From Streptomyces albiflavescens (GTDB taxonomy: Bacteria; Actinomycetota; Actinomycetes; Streptomycetales; Streptomycetaceae), in the NCBI RefSeq assembly GCF_014645835.1, contig NZ_BMMM01000002.1:629233-693232 (forward strand): DNA of 64,000 bases, in the 5' to 3' direction. The position numbers and the translations under genes were made by a program. This document shows, in pieces, positions 57,976-64,000 of the stretch; the first letter of the stretch is position 1; each line of letters begins with the position of its first letter. The notes under the pieces are model-generated. The model saw only the letters and a program-made list of their open reading frames with translations, did not search any database and was not told the origin of the DNA.

Positions 57976-58452
57976 TCAGTCGAACACGAACGGGCCCGGG
58001 GACTGCGGTGCGTCCGCCGTGCAGGTGATCGTGATGCCGAAGACCACCATCTGCAGGGAGCCGCCGTAGGCCTCCAGGCTGTCGCCGGAGGCGACCGTGC
58101 CGTCGAGCGGCCCGACGGAGACGCCGCCGCCCGCGGAGATGGCGGGGTTCTTCGTGCCGGAGAAGACGGTGGTACCGCCGCTCGCCTTCACCATGGTCAG
58201 TGTGGAGCTGACCGAGTCCTGGGCCACGTCGATCGGGGCCGTGATCTCGGTGGAGCTGAGGGTGATGGTCGCGGCCGTGCCGTCCTGGGTGGCGGTGAGG
58301 GTGGCCGCGCCGCTGCCGCCGATGCTGCAGGTCGCGTTGATGGTGGCTGTCTGTGGGGTGACGGCCGCGGCGGCGGGCGCGAAGGCCAGGCCGGTCGCGG
58401 CGAGGGTGCCGGCGGCTAACGCCGCGGAGATTGCGAGTTGCTTGCCTCTCAT
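57976..58452 (-). CDS. Secreted protein of unknown function (158 aa)
   Basis: The protein begins MRGKQLAISAALAAGTLAATG, a Sec signal peptide with probable cleavage after AAAA near residue 30. The mature chain of about 128 residues is rich in Thr, Ser, Ala and Gly and predicted all-beta, with exactly two cysteines (NATCSIGG and TITCTAD) that probably form a disulfide, and it ends PQSPGPFVFD. ATG has GGAAGGGAATCCG upstream. I recognise no family; spacing suggests a small extracellular beta-sandwich. Confidence 0.82.
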   Translation of the reverse strand: MRGKQLAISAALAAGTLAATGLAFAPAAAAVTPQTATINATCSIGGSGAATLTATQDGTAATITLSSTEITAPIDVAQDSVSSTLTMVKASGGTTVFSGTKNPAISAGGGVSVGPLDGTVASGDSLEAYGGSLQMVVFGITITCTADAPQSPGPFVFD

Positions 58453-58749
58453 CGGATTCCCTTCCCTTGTACGGGAATTGCCATGTGGGGATGGTGGGAC
58501 CGGACCGCCCTGTCCGGGCACACGGGCTTCTCACCTCTGTGCCGGTGAGGGTGCGGGGAGATGTGTGCGCGGACCGTCCGCGAGTGGGGTGCGGGACGCC
58601 ATGCGGCGGCGTATCTGACGGTCCGTCGGAACGTGCGGTTCCATTGATGCGCGGGTGGCTCACGAATGCAAGGGATGCCGAGGCTTTCCTTCAACGGTCG
58701 TTAAAAGTGGCCGAAGTTGGGTGCCGGGTTGGGTTGCGAAGAAAAGCTG

Positions 58750-59592
58750 TCAGGAGCGGTCCGTGGCCGCGGACATGTCCTGGAGGCCCACCACGCGCAG
58801 GAGTTGGAGGCGTTCGTAGGACTCGGTGCCGGGGCGGGCCGTGTGGACGATCAGGAGTTGGTTGTCTCCGGAGCTCAGCAGGATTTCGCAGTCCAGGTCG
58901 AGCAGTCCGACGGTGGGGTGCAGGAACCTCTTGGTCGAGGCACGCCGCACCGCCACCTCGTGCGACTCCCAGAGCCGGCGGAACTCCTCACTGGCGGAAC
59001 GGAGTTCGGCCACCAGACGCGCCGGCCCCGGATCCTCGGGCCGGGCCGCGGCGACGGCACGCAGATTGGCGACATGGTTGCGCGCGTGCTCGGCGCGGTC
59101 CTCGGGCGGAAAGAGGGCACGGCTCCGCGGGTCGGTGAAGAAGCGCCGTACGACATTGCGGTCGGCGCCCGCCTCGCCCACCAGGGCCGCCGCCAGCGCG
59201 TTCTGCGCGAGCACGTCGCCGTAGTCGGTCATCACCTGCGCGGGCGCGTCGTGCAGCCGGTCGAGGATCAGCAGCAGACCGGGGCGGACATGCGCAGAGG
59301 CGCTCTCGGCGCGCGGTGGTTCCTCGCCCACCAGGTGGAAGAGGTGGTCCCGTTCGTCGCCGGTGAGGCGGAGTGCCCGCGCCAGCGCGCCCAGCATCTG
59401 GCGGGACGGGCGCGGACCCCGCGACTGTTCGAGCCGGGTGTAGTAGTCCACGGACATGCCCGCCAGCGCCGCCACCTCCTCGCGGCGCAGGCCCGGCGTA
59501 CGGCGTCGGGCGCCGGCCGTCAGCCCCACGTCGGAGGGCTCCAGCCGGGCGCGGCTGCGGCGCAGGAAGTCGGCGAGTTCGGCTCGGTTCAC
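58750..59592 (-). CDS. MmyB-like XRE-family transcriptional regulator
   Basis: A 280-residue regulator. N-terminal helix-turn-helix with GARRRTPGLRREEVAALAGMS and DYYTRLEQSRGPRPS (about 25-75); C-terminal MmyB domain with RPGLLLILDRLHDAPA and KRFLHPTVGLLDLDCEIL and LLIVHTARPGTESYE. GTG start. It is divergent from an NAD(P)-binding epimerase-like gene, which it probably controls, mirroring the regulator/transporter pair at 1-3.5 kb. The 297-base region downstream (58453-58749) contains no recognised feature. Confidence 0.92.
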   Translation of the reverse strand: MNRAELADFLRRSRARLEPSDVGLTAGARRRTPGLRREEVAALAGMSVDYYTRLEQSRGPRPSRQMLGALARALRLTGDERDHLFHLVGEEPPRAESASAHVRPGLLLILDRLHDAPAQVMTDYGDVLAQNALAAALVGEAGADRNVVRRFFTDPRSRALFPPEDRAEHARNHVANLRAVAAARPEDPGPARLVAELRSASEEFRRLWESHEVAVRRASTKRFLHPTVGLLDLDCEILLSSGDNQLLIVHTARPGTESYERLQLLRVVGLQDMSAATDRS

Positions 59593-59732
59593 CTCTCCAG
59601 CCTGGCCGAACCCGCCCGTCTTATCCAGGCACTGCCGGTCCCCGGATCAGCGGGTCTCTCCCGTCGCCCCGGGCACGGGCCGAAGCTGAAGGAGACCCAA
59701 GGAGAACCGACGAACCGACGAGAGGAACCATC

Positions 59733-60590
59733 ATGCTGACGTTGGTGACAGGCACCACTGGTCAGGTGGGCCGCCGCTTCGTACCCCGACTGTTGAGCCA
59801 GGCACCCCCCGGTGATCATGTGCGGGTCCTGGTCCGCGACGAGGCGAGGGCGGCCGCCCTCGCCGACCTCGGCGCGCAGGTCGCGGTCGGTGACCTGCGG
59901 GACGCGGAAGCGCTCGGCAAGGCCCTCGCGGGCGTCGACGCGGTGGTGAACATCGCGGCCGCCTTCCGAGGTGTACCCGACGAGGAGGCCCGGGCGGTCA
60001 ACCGGGACGCAGCCCTGGAGCTGGGCCGCGCGGCCGAGACCTCCGGCGTACGCCGCTTCGTGCAGGTCAGCACGAACGTCGTCTACGGAACGGGTCGTGG
60101 CCGCCCGCACACCGAGGACGACCCGACCGTGCCCGGCGGCGAGATGTGGGGTGCGTACGCGGAGTCGAAGGGGGAGGCGGAGCGGGGCCTTCTCGCGTTG
60201 GAGGGCGGGATGGACGTACGGATCGGGCGGCTCGCCTTCGTCTACGGCGAGGGCGACCCGCATCTCGCCGACTCGATGCGGTGGGCCGCGCACTGGGCCG
60301 CCACCCAGCGCCTCCAGATGGTCCACCACGCGGATGTCGCCCAGGGCCTGCGCCGCCTGCTGTACGCCCCGGGCGCGGCGGGCGGCATCTACAACATCGC
60401 CGATGACGCCCCCGTCACCACCGTCGACCTCCACCAGCTCAACGGCGTCGACATCCCGCCCGCGCTGTACGAGCGCACGGACCCCGATCCCTGGTTCGGG
60501 ATCGTGTCCACGGCCCGGATCCGCCGGGAACTGGGCTACCGCCCGCTGTACCCGTCGGTATGGAACGCCCAGGACGCGGGCGCACTGTAA
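59733..60590 (+). CDS. NAD(P)-dependent epimerase/dehydratase-like oxidoreductase
   Basis: A 285-residue extended short-chain dehydrogenase. The Rossmann motif is VTGTTGQVGRRFVPRLL (residues 5-21), with a DxxD-type turn in VGDLRDAEAL. Ser and the YxxxK pair (YAESKGEAE, about residue 145) form the active site. Substrate unknown. ATG has AGAGGAACC upstream. It is divergent from the MmyB-type regulator. Confidence 0.9.
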   Translation: MLTLVTGTTGQVGRRFVPRLLSQAPPGDHVRVLVRDEARAAALADLGAQVAVGDLRDAEALGKALAGVDAVVNIAAAFRGVPDEEARAVNRDAALELGRAAETSGVRRFVQVSTNVVYGTGRGRPHTEDDPTVPGGEMWGAYAESKGEAERGLLALEGGMDVRIGRLAFVYGEGDPHLADSMRWAAHWAATQRLQMVHHADVAQGLRRLLYAPGAAGGIYNIADDAPVTTVDLHQLNGVDIPPALYERTDPDPWFGIVSTARIRRELGYRPLYPSVWNAQDAGAL

Positions 60591-60680
60591 GCAGGCCACC
60601 GCTCGGCAGGCAGGTCACCGGCCGGCAAGCAGCTCGCCGCTCGACAGGCAGGTTGCCGCTCGGCAAGCAGTTCACCGAGC

Positions 60681-60750
60681 GGCAGGCGGCAGGCGGCAGG
60701 CGGCAGGCGGCAGGCGGCAGGCGGCAGGCGGATGACGGATGACGGATGAC
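60681..60750. repeat. In-phase heptanucleotide repeats downstream of MFS gene
   Basis: Seven exact copies of GGCAGGC (60681-60729) are followed without phase change by three copies of GGATGAC (60730-60750). Upstream, 60600-60680 has longer imperfect repeats built from GCTCGGCAAGCAG and GACAGGCAGG. The array ends four bases before the stop of the convergent MFS gene. Confidence 0.95.
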
Positions 60751-60753
60751 GGA

Positions 60754-62013
60754 TCAGTCCACGCCCCTGATCCTCCCCACGAGCACCGCCCCCGCCATTC
60801 CGATCACCGCCGCGACCAGGTACAGCACCCGGTATCCACCCAGATACGTCACGATCGGCGCGGCCAGCGCGGGCGCGGCGACCTGGGGCAGGGCGTTGGC
60901 GATGTTGATGACGCCGAGGTCCTTGCCGCGGTCCAGGGCCTTGGGCAGGACGTCCGTCATCAGGGCGAAGTCGACGGAGGTGAAGACGCCGAAGCCCACG
61001 CCCAGGACCGCCGCCGCGACGATCGCGCCCGGCCAGGTCTGCCAGCCGGACAGGGCCGCCGTGGCCACCGCCATCAGGACGCCCGACCAGATCACGAACG
61101 GTTTGCGGCGGCCCACCCGGTCCGACCACGCCCCGCCCACCACGACGGTGGCGAGCAGCGTGACACCGTTCACCGCCGTCAGGATCAGCACGCCGTTCTC
61201 GGGGTCGTCGTAGTGCAGCCGGTCCCTCAGGTAATACAGCAGGTAGAGGAGTACGAGAGCGTTGCTCAGGTTGATCAGGAAGCGGGTCAGCCAGGCCCAG
61301 GCGAGGTCCGGATAGCGGCGCGGGCTCAGCCAGAAGGAGGACAGGAAGACGCGCCAGGCCCAGGCAGGGCGGGCCGAGGCGGGCAGGCGCAGGTCCGGGT
61401 GGCGCAGTACGTACGGCAGGACGCCCGCCAGCGTGAACACCGCGCAGGCCGCGTACCCGCCGCCCACACCGCCCGCCACCGTCGCCAGGCCCGTCCCGCC
61501 GACCACGCCCAGGATCTGCGCCGCGCCCAGCCAGCCGCCCACGGAACCCCGCTGGAGTCGTGGCACCCGGTCGGGCACGGCCGCCGTGACCGCCGCGAAG
61601 GCGGCGTTCAGCGTCAGCTGGACCAGACACCAGCCGACCGCCATCGTCCACACGCCGCCCGCGCCCGCCAGGAGCAGCAGGGACAGCGCACCGCCCGCCG
61701 CTCCCGCCACGATCCACGGTGTGCGGCGGCCCCAGCGGGCGGTCGTGCGGTCGGACAGCGCGCCGAAGAGCGGATTGGCGACCAGCGAGACGACCGCGCC
61801 CGCGCCCGTGACCCACGCCAGCATCGTCTCCTTCGACATGCCGGTACCGGGAGCGAAGTCCTCCGCCTGGGAGGCGAGGAGGATCTGCAGGGGGCCGTAC
61901 CAGCCCACCCAGATCGCCCCGTTGGCGAGCGAGAGCGCCGAAGTCCAGCCCCGGCCGACCCGCTCGACGGGCTCGGCGAGAGCGGTCACCCGTACAGGGT
62001 CCTCGGTGGTCAT
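60754..62013 (-). CDS. MFS transporter (GPH-like sugar permease)
   Basis: A 419-residue protein with 12 predicted helices. NPLFGALSDRTTARWGRRTPWIV (loop 2-3) and GGAWSDRVGRRKPFVIW (loop 8-9) are duplicated motif A sequences. It resembles the glycoside-pentoside-hexuronide or sucrose-type MFS. The ATG overlaps the stop of the beta-glucosidase gene (ATGA), so the transporter probably imports the oligosaccharide or glycoside cleaved by it. Confidence 0.9.
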   Translation of the reverse strand: MTTEDPVRVTALAEPVERVGRGWTSALSLANGAIWVGWYGPLQILLASQAEDFAPGTGMSKETMLAWVTGAGAVVSLVANPLFGALSDRTTARWGRRTPWIVAGAAGGALSLLLLAGAGGVWTMAVGWCLVQLTLNAAFAAVTAAVPDRVPRLQRGSVGGWLGAAQILGVVGGTGLATVAGGVGGGYAACAVFTLAGVLPYVLRHPDLRLPASARPAWAWRVFLSSFWLSPRRYPDLAWAWLTRFLINLSNALVLLYLLYYLRDRLHYDDPENGVLILTAVNGVTLLATVVVGGAWSDRVGRRKPFVIWSGVLMAVATAALSGWQTWPGAIVAAAVLGVGFGVFTSVDFALMTDVLPKALDRGKDLGVINIANALPQVAAPALAAPIVTYLGGYRVLYLVAAVIGMAGAVLVGRIRGVD

Positions 62014-63314
62014 CTCCGCGCCCGCAGGGCGTCCCGCAGCCACGCGTACGACGCCTTGGGTGTCCGCTCCAGCGTGTCGTAGTCGACGTGGACGAGACCG
62101 AAGCGGCGCGCGTATCCCTCCGCCCACTCGAAGTTGTCCATCAGCGACCAGACGAAGTAGCCGCGTACGTCCACCCCCTGCTCCAACGCCCTATGCAGCG
62201 CACGGACATGACCGTCCAGAAACGTGATCCGCTCCTGGTCGTCGATGCCGTGGTAGGAGCAGCCGTTCTCGGTGATGACGACGGGCGGGAGCCGGTCTCC
62301 ATAGCGCTCGTGGAAGCCGACCAGCAGCTCGGTGAGTGCCTCGGGGACGACCGGCCACCCGAAGTCGGTGACCGGGTAGCCCTCCAATTCGCGGACGGAG
62401 AATGGGAGTTCCGCGGGCAACGTCAGTCCACTGAACTCGATCTCCTCGCCCTCGGGGGCGCCGACCTTGGTCGGCTGGTAGTAGTTGATCCCGTACCAGT
62501 CGAGCGGCTCCGCGATGACCTTCAGGTCCGCCTCGACGTCTCCCGGCATCAACTCCCCGATGCCCTCGGGATATTGGCCGAGCAGGAGCGGGTCCGCGAA
62601 CAGGCGGTTGAGGAGGATGTCGTAGAAGTCTGCGGCTTCCACGTCCTCGGTCCGGCGCGATGCGGCCCAGGTGGGCCCGTGGGAGTTGGCGATCCCGATG
62701 TCCGTGGCCCCGGCCGCGCGCAGGGCCCGTATGCCGAGGCCGTGGGCGAGGAGCTGGTGGTGGGCCACCGGCAGGGCGTCGAACAGGAGCTGCTTGCCGG
62801 GGGCGTGCGCGCCGAGCGCGTGGCCGAGCAGGGTGTGTTCGGCGGGCTCGTTGAGGGTGATCCACTTCTTCACCCGGTCGCCGAGGCGTGCGGCCACGAC
62901 ACCGGCGTACTCGGCGAAGCGCTCCGCCGTGTCCCGGTCCAGCCAGTCCAGCTCCAGCGGCAGGTCCCAGTGGAAGAGGGTCGGCACGGGGCGCACGCCC
63001 GCGGTGCACAGCTCGTCGACCAGGCGGTCGTAGAAGTCGAGGCCGCCGGGGGAGTTCACCCGGGGCCAGGAGACGGAGAAGCGGTACGCGTCCACGCCGA
63101 GGTCGGCGAGGAGTGCCACGTCCTCGCGGTAGCGGTGGTAGTGGTCGCAGGCCACCTCCGCGGTGGTGCCGTCCTTGATCCGGCCGGGCTCGGCCGTGAA
63201 GGCGTCCCATACCGAGGGGGCGCGCTCGGTCGCGGCCCCCTCGATCTGGTGGGCCGAGGTGGACACGCCCCAGAGGAAGCCGGGCGGGAACTGCGGGATG
63301 GGGTTCGTCGCCAT
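62010..63314 (-). CDS. Beta-glucosidase, glycoside hydrolase family 1
   Basis: A 434-residue TIM-barrel glycosidase. GFLWGVSTSAHQIEGA is the GH1 N-terminal signature, the acid/base Glu is in TLNEPAEH (about residue 155), and the nucleophile Glu is in VITENGCSYHG (about 350). YRFSVSWPRV and SLMDNFEWAEGY are further conserved blocks. No signal peptide, so it acts inside the cell on imported beta-glucosides such as cellobiose. ATG 63314 (MATNPIPQF) is chosen; one 12 bases upstream is possible. Co-translated with the MFS permease. I saw no CebR-type 14-base palindrome upstream. Confidence 0.96.
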   Translation of the reverse strand: MATNPIPQFPPGFLWGVSTSAHQIEGAATERAPSVWDAFTAEPGRIKDGTTAEVACDHYHRYREDVALLADLGVDAYRFSVSWPRVNSPGGLDFYDRLVDELCTAGVRPVPTLFHWDLPLELDWLDRDTAERFAEYAGVVAARLGDRVKKWITLNEPAEHTLLGHALGAHAPGKQLLFDALPVAHHQLLAHGLGIRALRAAGATDIGIANSHGPTWAASRRTEDVEAADFYDILLNRLFADPLLLGQYPEGIGELMPGDVEADLKVIAEPLDWYGINYYQPTKVGAPEGEEIEFSGLTLPAELPFSVRELEGYPVTDFGWPVVPEALTELLVGFHERYGDRLPPVVITENGCSYHGIDDQERITFLDGHVRALHRALEQGVDVRGYFVWSLMDNFEWAEGYARRFGLVHVDYDTLERTPKASYAWLRDALRARR

Positions 63315-63433
63315 GCGCGCGATCATCCGTACCGGCGGTAACCGAAGTCAACGGGCCGGTGTGAACTGGCCGTTACTTGTTGGGCGCCTGACGTGCCGGG
63401 GCGCCTGGGGAGAGGGGTGGTGCGACCCCGGGC

Positions 63434-63474
63434 CGTCGGGGACCGGTCGCGCGGTCCCCCGCGCCCCTGGCTCG
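63434..63474 (+). repeat. Dispersed intergenic repeat, 3' end fragment
   Basis: CGTCGGGGACCGGTCGCGCG, then GTCCCCCGCGCCCCTGGC, corresponding to the last block (GGTCGCGCAGTTCCCCGCGCCCCT) of the 32597 copy. Confidence 0.7.
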
Positions 63475-63485
63475 AGCCCTGTTTC

Positions 63486-63666
63486 CTAGGCCCTGTCGTC
63501 ACATTCCCGTCTGCCCCGCGACGCCATGCACGCACTCTCGCCGCACCGGGCACAGACCCAAGTACATCCAGTACGAGGGCCTGTGCCCGGCACGCCGAGA
63601 GCACGCACCTGACGCCGCAGGGCCCGCCCTCCGGGCGGACGACGGGAATGTGACGACAGGACCTAG
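63486..63666. mobile_element. Palindromic MITE-like element with CTAG target duplication
   Basis: A 173-base element (63490-63662) has near-perfect 22-base terminal inverted repeats, GCCCTGTCGTCACATTCCCG.. on the left and ..CGGGAATGTGACGACAGGAC on the right, 20 of 22 positions matching. It is flanked by direct CTAG duplications (63486-63489 and 63663-63666). The inner halves are also complementary (CCGGGCACAG / CTGTGCCCGG; GCACTCTCG / CGAGAGC), so the whole element folds into one hairpin. It has no coding capacity. CTAG targets are used by some IS5-group elements, so an IS5-like transposase elsewhere may mobilise it. The right CTAG contains the emfourin stop codon. Confidence 0.85.
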
Positions 63667-63929
63667 GCGCCCTCCTTCAGCACCCGCGAAATCAGCTTCC
63701 GCTGCTCCTCCGTGAGCCGGGGATCGGCCGCGTACACCGTCTTCCCGTCCACCGTGATCTCGTAGCTGAAGCCGTCCGGGACACCGATGGGGGGCGCGCC
63801 CCGGCCGGCGGCGATCGCCTGCTCGGCCAGGGCGTGCCACTCATGGGCGTCGGGCCGTCCCGAGGTGTTCACCTCGGCATGGCGCTCGATGCCCGCGAAT
63901 CCGCCCGTGCGCCTCACCTGAATACGCAT
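63663..63929 (-). CDS. Emfourin-like protease inhibitor
   Basis: An 88-residue protein. It opens MRIQVRRTGGFAGIERHAEV, matching the protealysin inhibitor emfourin family, whose genes sit beside M4 metalloproteases. The central GVPDGFSYEITVDGKTVYA and the C-terminal LTEEQRKLISRVLKEG complete the usual length. No signal peptide, so it would block the protease precursor or leaked enzyme in the cytoplasm. It is 32 bases downstream of the end of a protease-like gene on the same strand. Its stop codon TAG lies in the CTAG duplication of a MITE. Confidence 0.82.
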   Translation of the reverse strand: MRIQVRRTGGFAGIERHAEVNTSGRPDAHEWHALAEQAIAAGRGAPPIGVPDGFSYEITVDGKTVYAADPRLTEEQRKLISRVLKEGA

Positions 63930-63961
63930 GGGTCCTGTCTAGTACGAGTCGGGGGCCGGGG

Positions 63962-64000
63962 CTACGTGGTCGGTACTCCGACCTGTTCCCAGGCCTTCAC
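63962..64000 (-). CDS. C-terminal end of a probable M4-family metallopeptidase (partial)
   Basis: Only the last 12 codons lie in the window: VKAWEQVGVPTT then TAG. This resembles the end of thermolysin-type (M4) proteases (AWEQVGV). Together with the emfourin-like gene immediately downstream it points to a protease-inhibitor operon; the rest of the gene is beyond the window, so the call is tentative. Confidence 0.5.
   Translation of the reverse strand: MKAWEQVGVPTT

Overview
The window is a high-GC actinobacterial chromosome segment, almost certainly Streptomyces. Codon third positions are nearly all G or C, GTG and TTG starts are common, and the gene order is the conserved actinomycete core. 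In order it runs rsfS, leuS, a DegV protein, comEA, comEC, holA, rpsT, lepA, hemW, a DUF3097 gene, hrcA, dnaJ, rsmE, phoH, ybeY, a CorC-like gene and era. There is no prophage, plasmid, CRISPR array or complete insertion sequence. The novelty lies in accessory insertions, in regulatory leaders and in several families of short repeats.

Layout. 0-8.4 kb: the 3' end of rsfS, a histidine phosphatase, two identical tRNA-Ala(GGC) genes 4.4 kb apart, a MmyB-type regulator divergent from a DHA2 drug-efflux transporter, two tiny zinc-ribbon proteins, a GT87-like membrane glycosyltransferase, and a redox pair made of a NuoF-like flavoprotein fused to a ferredoxin and a membrane cytochrome b. 8.6-18.7 kb: a leucine leader-peptide attenuator, leuS, a small membrane protein, a DegV protein, comEA with an odd Asp/His-rich repeat, comEC and an arylamine N-acetyltransferase. 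18.9-25.3 kb: holA, rpsT (reverse), lepA and a long-chain acyl-CoA synthetase. 25.3-32.6 kb: a signalling locus resembling osaCAB, with a giant soluble poly-HAMP hybrid kinase, its response regulator, and a divergent RsbW-GAF-SpoIIE protein.

32.8-40.5 kb: hemW, DUF3097, a metallo-hydrolase, the CIRCE-controlled hrcA-dnaJ operon, nitronate monooxygenase, rsmE and a VOC protein. 40.6-50 kb: a lipoprotein, a tricorn-like protease, a HIT protein, RNase Z, an adenosine/adenine deaminase, an MFS transporter and a PfkB kinase. 50.1-56.1 kb: the phoH-ybeY-corC-MmcQ block, then a decayed stretch holding regulator and FtsX permease remnants and a cytidine-deaminase relative lacking its zinc ligands, then era. 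56.2-64 kb: amtB-glnK without glnD under a candidate GlnR box, a secreted orphan protein, a second MmyB regulator, an epimerase, a beta-glucosidase/MFS operon, and an emfourin-like inhibitor next to the tail of a probable M4 protease.

Repeats. Three kinds recur. One is a roughly 35-45 bp palindromic element found in frame inside three protein genes (acyl-CoA synthetase, hemW, RNase Z). The second is a roughly 125 bp element placed after gene ends, with seven full or partial copies. The third is a 173 bp palindromic MITE flanked by CTAG duplications, inserted exactly at the stop codon of the emfourin gene. All functions are inferred by eye from sequence; no database search was run.
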